A stretch of DNA of 64,000 nt from Novosphingobium sp. UBA6272 (GTDB lineage Bacteria > Pseudomonadota > Alphaproteobacteria > Sphingomonadales > Sphingomonadaceae). Every line of letters starts with the position of its first letter. Position 1 is the first letter of the stretch. The stretch spans positions 46,181 through 110,180 of the forward strand of contig NZ_DJUW01000006.1 in assembly GCF_002440635.1 (NCBI RefSeq), written 5' to 3'. The translations under genes were made by a program, and so were the position numbers. This document shows, one piece after another, positions 32,557 to 41,660 of the stretch. Under the pieces are notes generated by a model. It was not told where the DNA came from. It did not search any database and saw only the letters and a program-made list of their open reading frames with translations.

Positions 32557-33696
32557 TTAGGCGGCTTTCCCGTGAGTCACATCCATGCTGACCGACAAGC
32601 CAGCGTCGATTTCCGCCGCCTTGGCTTCGACCAGTTCGACGATGTGGGCGATCATGTCGGCATCCTGGACGTGATGGTCGGTCACGCCCGAAAGGTAGAC
32701 CATGTGCTTGCCGTTGCCGCCGCCGGTGATGCCGATGTCGGTTTCCCGCGCCTCGCCGGGGCCGTTGACGACGCAGCCAAGCACCGAGACCGACATCGGG
32801 GTCTTGATGTGGCTCAGCGCCGCTTCCAGCTTTTCGACCGTGCGGATCACGTCGAAGCCCTGCCGCGCGCAGCTGGGGCACGAGACGACCCGAACCCCGC
32901 GGGTGCGCAGGCCCAGCGACTTGAGGATCTCGTAACCGACCCGCACTTCCTCTTCCGGCTCGGCCGAGAGGCTGACCCGGATCGTGTCGCCGATCCCGGC
33001 CCACAACAGGTTGCCGATCCCGATGCTCGATTTGACTGTGCCGCCGATCAGCCCGCCGGCTTCGGTGATTCCCAGGTGCAGCGGGCAGTCGACCGCTTCG
33101 GCGAGGCCCATGTAAGCGGCGACGGCGAGGAACACGTCGCTGGCTTTCACCGCGACCTTGTATTCATGGAAATCGTGATCTTGCAGCAGCTTGATGTGAT
33201 CGAGCGCGCTCTCGATTAGCGCCTCGGGGCAGGGCTCGCCGTATTTCTCGAGCAGATCCTTCTCGAGACTGCCGGCGTTGACCCCGATCCGGATCGCACA
33301 GCCGTTGGCCTTGGCGGCGCGGACCACTTCGGCGACACGTTCGCTCGATCCGATATTGCCCGGATTGATCCGCAGGCAGGCCGCACCGGCATCGGCGGCT
33401 TCCAGCGCGCGCTTGTAGTGGAAATGGATGTCGGCAACGATCGGCACCTGCGCGGCGCGGACAATCGCCGGCATGGCGGCGGTGCTTGCCTCGTCCGGGC
33501 AGGAGACCCGGATGATGTCGGCCCCGGCATCCTCGCAGCGGCGGATCTGGTCGATCGTCGCGCGGGCATCGCTGGTCAGGGTATTGGTCATGGTCTGCAC
33601 GGTTATCGGCGCGCCGCCGCCCACCGGGACCTTGCCCACCATGATCTGCCGGGACGTGCGCCGCGCGATATCGCGCCAGGGTCTGATTGAAGACAT
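32557..33696 (-). CDS. ispG: 4-hydroxy-3-methylbut-2-en-1-yl diphosphate synthase IspG (GcpE)
   Basis: 379 residues. The enzyme makes HMBPP from MEcPP in the MEP isoprenoid pathway and carries a 4Fe-4S cluster; CPSCARQ and the later GCVVNGPGEA supply the Cys ligands. The TIM-barrel start SIRPWRDIARRTSRQIMVGK and GGAPITVQTMTNTLTSD is classical. The ATG at 33696 is used, an ATG three codons upstream is equally possible. Isoprenoid precursors fit with the CrtI gene at 43888. Confidence 0.96.
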   Translation of the reverse strand: MSSIRPWRDIARRTSRQIMVGKVPVGGGAPITVQTMTNTLTSDARATIDQIRRCEDAGADIIRVSCPDEASTAAMPAIVRAAQVPIVADIHFHYKRALEAADAGAACLRINPGNIGSSERVAEVVRAAKANGCAIRIGVNAGSLEKDLLEKYGEPCPEALIESALDHIKLLQDHDFHEYKVAVKASDVFLAVAAYMGLAEAVDCPLHLGITEAGGLIGGTVKSSIGIGNLLWAGIGDTIRVSLSAEPEEEVRVGYEILKSLGLRTRGVRVVSCPSCARQGFDVIRTVEKLEAALSHIKTPMSVSVLGCVVNGPGEARETDIGITGGGNGKHMVYLSGVTDHHVQDADMIAHIVELVEAKAAEIDAGLSVSMDVTHGKAA

Positions 33697-33772
33697 GCGC
33701 GGCATATAGGTGCGTGAGCGGCGGGGCGCAAATGGAGCTGTCGTGCAGGGCCAGCGAGCGGCCGCTTCGCGG

Positions 33773-34288
33773 CTAGAGCATCCGCGCGAACAGGAATTCC
33801 GGGTCGATGTGATCCCCGACCCGGAAGGTAATGTCGGCCACCTTCTCAAACCCGTAGCGCGCGTAGAAACGGTGCGCACCGTGGTTTTCGGCATAGACCG
33901 AGATCTGCACCTCGTCCGAACCACGCGCGGCAAACTGGTCCATCGCCCAGTCCATCAGCAAGGCACCGATCCCTTGCCCGGTGGCATCGGGGGCGGTGTA
34001 CAGCTGCTTGAGCTCCATCACCCGGTTGCCCCGGGCCTGGTCCGGGAAGCCGCAGGTCAGGCCGATCTTGGCAAAGCCAAGCAGCGCGCCCGATTCGTCG
34101 GCGGCCAGCTGGTAGAGCCGCGTCGGATCGGCCAGTTCGGCCAGGATCGCCGCTTCGGACAGGCTTTCGGTCAGGAAGGCATCGAGGTTTTCGGCGCTGT
34201 AAAGGTGCCCGAACTTGGCGATGAAGGCCTCGCTCGCCAGCCGGGACAGGGCCGGGACGTCTGCCGGGTTCGCACCGCGCAGGATCAC
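33773..34288 (-). CDS. GNAT-family N-acetyltransferase
   Basis: 171 residues. Motif A appears as YTAPDATGQGIGALLMDWAM and motif B as YAENHGAHRFYARYGFEKVA. Substrate unknown. It overlaps the next upstream GNAT gene by 4 bp (ATGA at 34285-34288), so the two acetyltransferases are translationally coupled. Confidence 0.85.
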   Translation of the reverse strand: MILRGANPADVPALSRLASEAFIAKFGHLYSAENLDAFLTESLSEAAILAELADPTRLYQLAADESGALLGFAKIGLTCGFPDQARGNRVMELKQLYTAPDATGQGIGALLMDWAMDQFAARGSDEVQISVYAENHGAHRFYARYGFEKVADITFRVGDHIDPEFLFARML

Positions 34289-34749
34289 AGTTCCCTCGTC
34301 ATGAAAAAGCTGAACGGATCGGGGCGGTAATCCCCGAACGGATCGCAGGGGGTGAAGCCGTTGGCGGCATAGAGCGTGCGGGCCGGCAGGAATTCATCCG
34401 TGCCGCCGGTTTCAAGGCTGACCCGGCCATAGCCACGCGCGCGGGCCACCGCGATCAGGTGATCGAGCACCGCCTTGCCCGCGCCCTTGCCGCGGTAGGC
34501 GGGATGGGCCCGCATCGATTTGATCTCGCCGTGATGGGGGTCAAGCTGCTTGATCGCCCCGCAGGCCGCCAGTGTTTCCCCGTCCCAGACCGAATAGAAG
34601 GTCACATCGCTTGCGCGCAGCCGTTCGATCGGCATGGCGTGGACGCTTTCGGGCGGCGACCACTGGTGCATTTCATCGAGATGCAGCCGCAGCAGCGCGG
34701 CAATCGCCGGGCCGGTCAGGTCGTCTTCGCGGATCGAGTATTCCCCCAT
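34285..34749 (-). CDS. GNAT-family N-acetyltransferase
   Basis: 154 residues. CGAIKQLDPHHGEIKSMRAH followed by PAYRGKGAGKAVLDHLI is the acetyl-CoA-binding region, and FLPARTLYAANGFTPCDPFG the C-terminal motif. The pattern recalls YafP/putative acetyltransferases such as YiiD-like proteins annotated in many proteobacteria. Its start lies only 26 bp from the divergent isoaspartyl-peptidase gene, so the promoters overlap. Confidence 0.85.
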   Translation of the reverse strand: MGEYSIREDDLTGPAIAALLRLHLDEMHQWSPPESVHAMPIERLRASDVTFYSVWDGETLAACGAIKQLDPHHGEIKSMRAHPAYRGKGAGKAVLDHLIAVARARGYGRVSLETGGTDEFLPARTLYAANGFTPCDPFGDYRPDPFSFFMTREL

Positions 34750-34774
34750 GGCGCTGCTCTGCTATCGTCGCGCC

Positions 34775-35899
34775 ATGAAGGCAAGCATGATGCGCCGGGT
34801 TCTCTCCGGCTTCGCCCTTTCCCTCGCCGTTCTGGCGGCACCTGTCCAGGCTCAGGACGCTGCGGCCGAGCCGGCCCCGGCCAAGCCGGTGCGCTGGTCG
34901 ATCGCGATCCATGGCGGGGCCGGCACGATCACGCGCGAAGCGATGACGCCCGAGAAAGAGGCTGAATACCGCGCCGCGCTCGATCGCGGGTTGGCCGCCG
35001 GGATCGCGGTGCTTGAAAATGGCGGCTCGTCGCTCGATGCGGTGACGGCGGTGGTCGTCACGATGGAGGACGATCCCCACTTCAACGCCGGGCGCGGCGC
35101 GGTGTTCACCTGGGACGGCACCAATTCGCTCGACGCCGCAATCATGGACGGGCGCACCCGCAAGGCCGGGGCCGTGGCCGGGCTGACCCGGATCAAGAAC
35201 CCGGTGAAGCTGGCCCGCGCGGTAATGGAAAAGGGCCCGCACGTGTTCCTGACTGGCGAAGGCGCCGAACAGTTCGCCAAGCTGCACGGGATCGAGGAAG
35301 TCGATCCATCCTGGTTCTACACCCAGGAACGCTGGGACCAGCTGCAAAAGCTCAAGGCCGAGAACCTGACTCACCGCGATGTCGACTACAAGTACGGCAC
35401 GGTCGGCGCGGTTGCGGTTGACAGCGAAGGCCATGTCGCCGCCGCGACCTCGACCGGCGGGCTGACCGGCAAGCGCTGGGGCCGGGTTGGCGATACCCCG
35501 GTGATCGGGGCCGGGACCTATGCCGATGACCGGGCCTGCGCGGTTTCCGCCACCGGCACCGGCGAGTTCTTCATCCGCGAAGGCGTGGCGCACGAGATTT
35601 GCGCCCGGATCCGCTTCACCGGCGAAAGCCCGCAGACCGCCGCCGATGCGGTGATGCTCGAAACCGGCGAAATGGGCGGCGATGGCGGCGTGATCGTGGT
35701 TTCGCCCGATGGCCAGGCAGTGTTCTCGTTCAACACCCCCGGCATGTATCGCGGCCGCGCCACCAGTGAAGGACTGCGCCAGATCGCGATCTACCGCGAC
35801 GATGGCCCCGGCGGCATCGCTCCGCCCAAGGCGATCGAACCGGAGCCCGCAACTCCGACCGAGACTACGCCGGCGCCCCGGATCGAACCCAAGCTGTAA
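34775..35899 (+). CDS. Periplasmic isoaspartyl peptidase / L-asparaginase (Ntn hydrolase)
   Basis: 374 residues. A signal peptide (ending APVQAQ) exports it. The Ntn-hydrolase family features are IHGGAGTI near residue 48, NGGSSLDAVTAVVVTMEDDP, FNAGRGAVF, and the autocleavage site before Thr in KYGTVGAVAVD, which yields the two subunits and frees the Thr nucleophile. It hydrolyses beta-aspartyl dipeptides and asparagine. A Pro/Glu/Thr-rich tail of about 30 residues is unusual. Start could also be either Met of MMRR a few codons in. Confidence 0.9.
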   Translation: MKASMMRRVLSGFALSLAVLAAPVQAQDAAAEPAPAKPVRWSIAIHGGAGTITREAMTPEKEAEYRAALDRGLAAGIAVLENGGSSLDAVTAVVVTMEDDPHFNAGRGAVFTWDGTNSLDAAIMDGRTRKAGAVAGLTRIKNPVKLARAVMEKGPHVFLTGEGAEQFAKLHGIEEVDPSWFYTQERWDQLQKLKAENLTHRDVDYKYGTVGAVAVDSEGHVAAATSTGGLTGKRWGRVGDTPVIGAGTYADDRACAVSATGTGEFFIREGVAHEICARIRFTGESPQTAADAVMLETGEMGGDGGVIVVSPDGQAVFSFNTPGMYRGRATSEGLRQIAIYRDDGPGGIAPPKAIEPEPATPTETTPAPRIEPKL

Positions 35900-35996
35900 A
35901 ACGAGAGTTTTCGGCTGATTTGGAAGAAGCCCTTCCCCCTGACGAAGGGTTGGGATGGGGGTGTACCCCCTCGTGGCCGGGAACCCCCGCCCCCGG

Positions 35997-36017
35997 CCCC
36001 TCCCCGCCGGGGAGGGG
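35997..36017. terminator. GC-rich hairpin, CCCCTCCCC-GCC-GGGGAGGGG
   Basis: A perfect 9-bp stem with a 3-nt loop lies between the convergent isoaspartyl-peptidase and RDD genes. There is no clear U-tract on either strand, so it may act as a bidirectional stop by structure alone, or be a dispersed repeat; the surrounding G/C-runs (35955-36017) are gene-free. Confidence 0.45.
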
Positions 36018-36043
36018 AGAACGCTTCGGCTGCCGGAATTTTC

Positions 36044-36967
36044 TTACGACGTGAACTTGTTGGCCTTGCGCTTGCCCATCCGCATTCCGGATTCAAGCCG
36101 GTGGCGCAGCTGGGTGTAATAGGCCTCAAGGAAGGCGCGCTCGTCGCCCGCGCCCGGGTTCCAGCCGATCTTGCGGCAGATCGCCTCATGCACCGCGACC
36201 ATCGCTTCGTGCCGGTCGTCGCGCAGGACGCGCTCCAGCGTCTGGAGCTCGTATTCGCCATAGACCGCCAGTTCCTCGTCGCTGAAGCGATAGGACGCAC
36301 CGGTGTACGTGCTGGTCCCGCTGGCCACGCTTTGCCCGGTTGAGAGCACCTGCTCGAGCTTGATCCGCGGTGCTTCGACCACCCAGGTTCCGGCGACCAG
36401 ATCGCCGGCGCGCATCCGGTCGCGGTTGAAGAACGGGAACAACGAGAAGGCCAGGATCCAGGCCAGCATCGGCCATTTGGACAGGCTGTCATCCCCGAAC
36501 AGGCTGGTCAGCCCGGCCAACGGAAGCAGGATCTCGACATCGCGCATCAGGTTGCGGGCCAGCACCATTTCGGTCGTGAGCCGGCCGCCGCCGCGCGCCG
36601 CGACGCGGATCCCGGTCAACCGCTTGCCCGGGGTCGCGCCGCGCGGGCCCAGTTCGAAAGCCAGGAAATAGCCATAACGGAACAGGAAGGCCGCAGCGAT
36701 GATCAGGATGATCACGAATTCCAGCGCGGCGGGCATGTCCTTGCCCTTTTCGCCGATCTTGTCGATCCCGCCCGGAATCAGGCCGGAGCCGATGTAGCTC
36801 AGCACTGCGATGACCGCGATCATCGCGAAGGTGATGATCATGAAATCGAGCAGCAGCGCGCCGAGCCGGCTGCCGCGGCTGGCCAGCTTGACCGGCATGG
36901 CGATCCCTTCCGGGGTGACCAGCACCCGGGCCGGATCGTTGCGGGCCGGCGGGGCGAGGCTGGCCAT
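36044..36967 (-). CDS. RDD-family membrane protein
   Basis: 307 residues. The RDD domain (about residues 28-180) shows SRGSRLGALLLDFMIITFAM with the Arg and Asp that name the family, GPRGATPGKRLTGIRV, and FFNRDRMRAGDLVAGTWVVE. The last 110 residues are a soluble helical tail (LAVYGEYELQTLERVLRDDR) of unknown role. It is the last gene of the MoxR locus, starting at the stop of the SpoIIM gene (TGATG). In such loci the RDD protein may help insert or transport substrates; not proven. Confidence 0.82.
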   Translation of the reverse strand: MASLAPPARNDPARVLVTPEGIAMPVKLASRGSRLGALLLDFMIITFAMIAVIAVLSYIGSGLIPGGIDKIGEKGKDMPAALEFVIILIIAAAFLFRYGYFLAFELGPRGATPGKRLTGIRVAARGGGRLTTEMVLARNLMRDVEILLPLAGLTSLFGDDSLSKWPMLAWILAFSLFPFFNRDRMRAGDLVAGTWVVEAPRIKLEQVLSTGQSVASGTSTYTGASYRFSDEELAVYGEYELQTLERVLRDDRHEAMVAVHEAICRKIGWNPGAGDERAFLEAYYTQLRHRLESGMRMGKRKANKFTS

Positions 36968-38013
36968 CAGTCCTCGCTCCCCTGCGGCACGTGACGGAAC
37001 AGGAAGAAGTAGATCAGCCAGAACACCAGCATCCCGCCACCGATTGCGAGGCGGGTTGCGGTGACATCGACCAGCTGGCGGCCCAGCCCTTCAAGCATCC
37101 CGGCGCAAAGCAGCATCAGCACCACCCCGGCCATTACCGTCGCGGTTCGCTGTCCGGCGGCGGCGGCAGCTTCGGCTACCGACAGTTCGCCCGGAAAGGC
37201 CATCGAACGCCCGACATGCAGCCCGGCGGCCCCGGCCAGCAGCAGCGCAAACAGCTCGGTCGTGCCGTGGATCGCCAGCCAGCCGGCGATCTCGTAGTCG
37301 AGCCCGACCCCATTATAGAGCCACAGGATCGCACCCAGCATGGTGGTGTTCTGCACCACCAGCATCAGCGTCGGCACGCCGAAGGCGAAACCCAGCGCGT
37401 ACATCAGGATCGAGACGCTGGAATTGTGGCTGAACAGGCTGGCTGCGAAGACCGACAGGCCATCCTCGTTGGCCTTGCCGAACAGCCCTTCGCGCAGCAC
37501 CTCGCGGGTTGCGCCGGGGACCCGCTCGCCGGCCAGCTCGGGCGAGACGAACGCGTAGAACCAGTCCGGATCCTGTGCGCAGAGCATCCAGCCAACCACG
37601 GTGCCCGCCACCATCAAAGCCAGGGCGACCAGGATCTCAGGCGTGATGGCCCGCACCGCGCGGCTCCATTCGCCGCCGAAGAAGCGCCGCAGCCATGACC
37701 ACAAGGTGGTGCGCGGGCCATAGACCAGGAACCAGGCGCGCTGGACCAGGCTGTCGAGATAGGCGAGCGTCGCCGCATCGAGCGAAGTCTCGCGGGCGAC
37801 CGAGAGGCTGGAGGCGACCGTGCGGTAGAGCACCGGCAGTTCGAGCAGATCGGCATCCGAGAGCTTGCCAATCCGGCCCTTCTCCATCCGGGTGACGATC
37901 AGTTCCAGCCGCTTCCAGTCCGGCTCGCGCTCTTGCCGGAAGCGGTCGGAGCGCAGCGCGGCCGCTTCGATCGCCGCTTCGGTATTGCCGCGCGTCATCG
38001 AAATCAGGGCCAT
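36967..38013 (-). CDS. SpoIIM / DUF95-family membrane protein
   Basis: 348 residues. An N-terminal soluble helical part (RSDRFRQEREPDWKRLELIV) precedes six or so membrane helices with FSHNSSVSILMYALGFAFGV and IHGTTELFALLLAGAAGLHV, the signature of the stage-II-sporulation-protein-M family. In non-sporulating bacteria it accompanies MoxR ATPase and DUF58 genes. The ATG at 38013 was chosen since the longer frame reaches into the DUF58 gene. Overlap of 1 bp with the RDD gene. Confidence 0.82.
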   Translation of the reverse strand: MALISMTRGNTEAAIEAAALRSDRFRQEREPDWKRLELIVTRMEKGRIGKLSDADLLELPVLYRTVASSLSVARETSLDAATLAYLDSLVQRAWFLVYGPRTTLWSWLRRFFGGEWSRAVRAITPEILVALALMVAGTVVGWMLCAQDPDWFYAFVSPELAGERVPGATREVLREGLFGKANEDGLSVFAASLFSHNSSVSILMYALGFAFGVPTLMLVVQNTTMLGAILWLYNGVGLDYEIAGWLAIHGTTELFALLLAGAAGLHVGRSMAFPGELSVAEAAAAAGQRTATVMAGVVLMLLCAGMLEGLGRQLVDVTATRLAIGGGMLVFWLIYFFLFRHVPQGSED

Positions 38014-38053
38014 CGCCGCCTGCTCCCTGTCATCCGATCGGTCTTCTGAACCA

Positions 38054-39382
38054 TCATCCGATCGACCCCTTGCGCTTGATCGCCAGGTAGGCATCGAGCA
38101 GCCGGGTCCCGATCCGGTCCCACGGCGCCTCGATCACATCGACTCCGATCTGGCGCAACTTGCCCAGCACCAGCGCGCGCTGGCGCAGCAAGCCATCGGC
38201 GCTGACCGCCATGGCGAGGTGCTGCATGTCGTCGGGCGCGGCGGTGGCGAGACTGGTAAGTTCCTCATCGGCCATGGTCACGAACAGCACCAGGTGCCGG
38301 TTGGTCAGCCGCGAAATGCTTTCGACCATCAGTTCGGCGCTGGTCGGATCGGTGAAGTCGGAAAAGACCACCACCAGGCTGCGGCGCTGCAGCCGGCTGG
38401 AGAGGCTGGCGAGGGCCAGGGTGAAGTTGGGTTCCTGCGCGTGATAGTCGAGCGCGGCAGCAGCGCGGTGCAGTCGCTGGAAATCGCGCGGGTCGGTGAC
38501 GAACGGCGTGAACAGCTCGGGCCGGGCGGCAAAGCCGAACAGCGCGGTCCGGTCCCCGCCTTTCAGCGCGACATAGGCGGTCGCCAGCGCGGCCGAAACC
38601 GCCCGGTCGATCCGCGGCAGCCCGGCGACCGGTTCGGACATCGCCGCGCCGCAATCGAAGGCGAAGACGATCTGGTTGTTGCGATCGGCCTCATACTCCT
38701 TGGCATAGAGGTGGGCGTGGCGGGCGCTGGCCTTCCAGTCGATCCGGCGCTTGTCCATCCCCGGCTCGAATTCGGCGAGCGCCTCGAACATGGTCCCTTC
38801 CCCGCGCATCCGCCGGGCCAGGATGCCGAACTGGGCATCGCGCAGAAAGGTCTGCAAAGCGGGGGAACGGACCGGGGCCAGGTTGGGCCAGACCCGCACC
38901 GGCCGCTCGATCGCGCGCTGCAATTGCCGCGCGCCCAGGCCCAGCGGACCGGTCCAGCGCAGCCACAGGTCTTCGACTTCGCCGGTCCCGCGGCGGACCG
39001 GGCGGAAGGGGATCGCCGCGTGCCAGGCGTTGCCGCCCGTTCGCTCCAGCGCGGCCTCGGCGCGGCCGCCGGGGAGCAGGCGCGGATCGGCGGCGAGCGC
39101 GCAATCGACCCGGCTGCGCAGGCCCCCGGCGAACAGCGCATCAAGCCGCAGCCAGCCTTCCTCGCCCACTTCGACATCGCCCTGAACATTGAGGTCGGCC
39201 GAGCTGATCCGCCCGGCCAGCACGGCATCGAGCAGAACCAGCGCGAGCACCGCCGTGCCGAGCGCCGGGGCCAGCGTCCACAACGCCGGGGCCAGCACCG
39301 CCAGCAGCAGTGCCAGCGGGGCCGCAGCCACCACCAGCAGCGCGGCCCGGCCGGTCGGGATCAAGGCGGCGCGTTCGCTCAT
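38054..39382 (-). CDS. DUF58 (vWA-like) protein of the MoxR locus
   Basis: 442 residues. Two N-terminal membrane helices (about residues 12-52) anchor the protein; the DUF58 signature EFEPGMDKRRIDWKASARH lies in the middle, followed by a von Willebrand A-like domain (NNQIVFAFDCGAAMSEPVAG holding the metal-site DxxxS-like pattern, altered to DCGAAMS). Proteins of this type are partners of MoxR AAA ATPases in metal or complex assembly. Starts 5 bp after the MoxR stop. Confidence 0.85.
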   Translation of the reverse strand: MSERAALIPTGRAALLVVAAAPLALLLAVLAPALWTLAPALGTAVLALVLLDAVLAGRISSADLNVQGDVEVGEEGWLRLDALFAGGLRSRVDCALAADPRLLPGGRAEAALERTGGNAWHAAIPFRPVRRGTGEVEDLWLRWTGPLGLGARQLQRAIERPVRVWPNLAPVRSPALQTFLRDAQFGILARRMRGEGTMFEALAEFEPGMDKRRIDWKASARHAHLYAKEYEADRNNQIVFAFDCGAAMSEPVAGLPRIDRAVSAALATAYVALKGGDRTALFGFAARPELFTPFVTDPRDFQRLHRAAAALDYHAQEPNFTLALASLSSRLQRRSLVVVFSDFTDPTSAELMVESISRLTNRHLVLFVTMADEELTSLATAAPDDMQHLAMAVSADGLLRQRALVLGKLRQIGVDVIEAPWDRIGTRLLDAYLAIKRKGSIG

Positions 39383-39387
39383 CCGTA

Positions 39388-40359
39388 CTAGCGCGGGGCC
39401 TCGGTGCTTTCGACCATTTCGGCGACCAGCGCCTCAACCTGCTTGCCTTCGATCTCGGCCGCGGGGGAGAGCAGCAGGCGGTGGCGCAGCACCGGCGCTG
39501 CCAGCGCCTTGACATCGTCGGGCACGACATAGTCGCGCGCTTCCAGTGCGGCGCGGGCGCGGGCGGCGTTGGCCAGCAGCACCGCAGCGCGCGGGCTGGC
39601 ACCCGCGGCAAGATCGGCGCTGTCGCGGGTCGCGCGGATCAGGCGGACGACATAATCGATCACGGTTTCGGCCAGGGTGACGGTCTTTACCGCCCGCGCT
39701 GCCGCAGCAATTGTCCCGGCATCGGCGACCTGCTCCACCCCCATTTCGGCGGCGCGCGGCGGGCCGGCCTGCTGGCCGAACGTGGCGACGATCTTCGCCT
39801 CTTCCGCCGCGCTGGGATAGGCCACCAGCAGCTTGAACAGGAACCGGTCCAGCTGGGCCTCGGGCAGCGGATAGACCCCCTGGCTTTCGATCGGATTCTG
39901 GGTTGCGACGACCAGGAAGTTGTCGGGCAGGCTGTGCGGCTTGCCGTCCAGTGTCACCCGGCGTTCCTGCATCGCCTCGAGCAGCGCAGCCTGGGTCTTG
40001 GGCGGAGTGCGGTTGATTTCGTCGGCCAGCAGCAGCTCGGTAAAGATCGGGCCCCGGGTCAGGGTGAACTGGCTGGTCTGGAAGTTGAACAGGTTCGACC
40101 CCAGAATGTCCCCCGGCATCAGATCCGGGGTGAACTGGATCCGCGCGAACTGGAGCCCCAGGCTGGCCGAAAAGCACTGCGCGAGGAAGGTCTTGGCCGT
40201 CCCCGGCGGACCTTCCAGCAGGACGTGGCCCTGGGCGAGCAGCGCCACCAGCAAGGCGTCGACGGTTTCGGTCTGGCCGACAATCGCCTTGCCGATCTGG
40301 CCCCGGATCTGGGCGGCAAGGTGGCTTACCTCGGCCAGGGTCATTTCTTTTGCACTCAT
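39388..40359 (-). CDS. MoxR-family AAA+ ATPase
   Basis: 323 residues. Walker A GPPGTAKT, Walker B LLADEINR, sensor 1 VVATQNPIES and the arginine-finger region PEAQLDRFLFK are all intact. MoxR ATPases act as chaperones that insert cofactors or assemble membrane complexes together with vWA partners. Overlaps the upstream DUF4350 gene by 4 bp (ATGA). Confidence 0.93.
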   Translation of the reverse strand: MSAKEMTLAEVSHLAAQIRGQIGKAIVGQTETVDALLVALLAQGHVLLEGPPGTAKTFLAQCFSASLGLQFARIQFTPDLMPGDILGSNLFNFQTSQFTLTRGPIFTELLLADEINRTPPKTQAALLEAMQERRVTLDGKPHSLPDNFLVVATQNPIESQGVYPLPEAQLDRFLFKLLVAYPSAAEEAKIVATFGQQAGPPRAAEMGVEQVADAGTIAAAARAVKTVTLAETVIDYVVRLIRATRDSADLAAGASPRAAVLLANAARARAALEARDYVVPDDVKALAAPVLRHRLLLSPAAEIEGKQVEALVAEMVESTEAPR

Positions 40360-41660
40360 CGCGTCAGGGTCCTTTCCAGCGCATGGAGTTGCCGCGCGGC
40401 GCGCAGCATGTCGGTGGGTTTGCGGGCCGCGCGCATCTGGGCGGCGGCGGCGGAGAACGCAGGCGATCCCGGCGCGCGCCCGGCCAGCGCGCGGTCGATC
40501 GCCTTTTCGGCCTGCTCGTGGCTGAGCCGGGCGGGCAGCGCCAGCGCCTTGACCAGCCGCTCACGCGCGGCATCGGCATAGGGAATGCCAAGCAGGTGGA
40601 GGCGGCGGGCACGGTGGATCAGCCCGGCGGAATTGGTGACCAGCGCGCGCTTGCCGAAAGCGACCGCGCGCCCGCCCAGCAGCGGCGGTCCGAACCGGCA
40701 ATAGGCCCGCCACAACGCGACGGCGATACCAAGCAGCAGGCAGACCGTCGCGGCCAGAAACGGCGGGGTAAAGGCCAGGCTCAGCAGGTTGGGCGAGCGG
40801 CCATAACCGACCATGGTCAGGTCAAACACAACCTTGCCCTCTTCGCCGTCCAGTCCCGCTTCGATCAGCTTTTCCGCCAGCAGGGCGTTCTCCTGCCGGT
40901 TCATGCCCCAGTTGTTGAACAGGTCGGCATCGAAAACGAAAATGACCGGATATTGCCAGTTGAGATCGTCGTTGAGCTCGCTTTCGTCGGCCCACAGCGC
41001 CATGTCGCGCAGCGCCGGATAGTCACCGCCGTCGGCGATATAGGCGGCGAGCGGACGCCGGGTGTTTTCGCCCAGAACGAGCGGAATCACGGTCTCGCCA
41101 GAACCGGAGAAGACCTTCCTGGGTTCAGGCATCGCCCCGCTCAGCCCCTGCGCTTCCCAGGCCCCGGGCTGCGCACCGGTCAGCAGGGCGCCGCGCTCCA
41201 GCCGAATTTCGTCGTAGAAGCCTTTCCAGTCCGGCGTGTCAGCGTCGACCAGCTGGACGTAGCCCTCCTTGACCTTGTCCGTCTTCTTCGGCGCGGCCAC
41301 TGCCCGCCATTTCGGCAGGACCACAATCGTCGGCCCGAACTCACGGTGGCCGCTGACCACTTCCTCAAGCTCCTTCGGGTCGGCCGAATGGAGCGGGGTC
41401 AGGATCAGCAACCCTCGCTGCTTGAGCGCATTGCGCGACTGGACCGAGCTGACCTGATAGCCACGCTTGCCCAGATACTGGTAAAGCGCGGCATAGCCGT
41501 TAAGCGACTTGCCCTGGGCGTGCGAACCCAAGGCGCGCGGCCCCGGATCGCCGATCCCGGTGCCGACCATCCACAGCAGCACCACGAACGAGACGATCCC
41601 GAACAGCGCCAGCCCCAGCGCGATGCGAGGCGAGAACGGGCTGGCATTGGCCCGGCTCAT
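40356..41660 (-). CDS. DUF4350-domain membrane protein
   Basis: 434 residues. One N-terminal membrane helix, a periplasmic DUF4350 domain (ALYQYLGKRGYQVSSVQSRN, then GLLILTPLHSADPKELEEV), a second membrane helix near residue 310 and a cytosolic tail. The family is always found with DUF58/MoxR/DUF4129 genes and has no known function. Overlaps both neighbours by 4 bp. Confidence 0.82.
   Translation of the reverse strand: MSRANASPFSPRIALGLALFGIVSFVVLLWMVGTGIGDPGPRALGSHAQGKSLNGYAALYQYLGKRGYQVSSVQSRNALKQRGLLILTPLHSADPKELEEVVSGHREFGPTIVVLPKWRAVAAPKKTDKVKEGYVQLVDADTPDWKGFYDEIRLERGALLTGAQPGAWEAQGLSGAMPEPRKVFSGSGETVIPLVLGENTRRPLAAYIADGGDYPALRDMALWADESELNDDLNWQYPVIFVFDADLFNNWGMNRQENALLAEKLIEAGLDGEEGKVVFDLTMVGYGRSPNLLSLAFTPPFLAATVCLLLGIAVALWRAYCRFGPPLLGGRAVAFGKRALVTNSAGLIHRARRLHLLGIPYADAARERLVKALALPARLSHEQAEKAIDRALAGRAPGSPAFSAAAAQMRAARKPTDMLRAARQLHALERTLTR

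Noticed and set aside
35941..36017. Possible tRNA or structured RNA in the GC-rich gap
   Set aside because: No cloverleaf with TTC loop or CCA end; only simple G/C runs and one hairpin.
37865..39391. 508-residue plus-strand open frame over DUF58
   Set aside because: Antisense shadow of DUF58, rich in Gln/Arg/Gly and without any motif.
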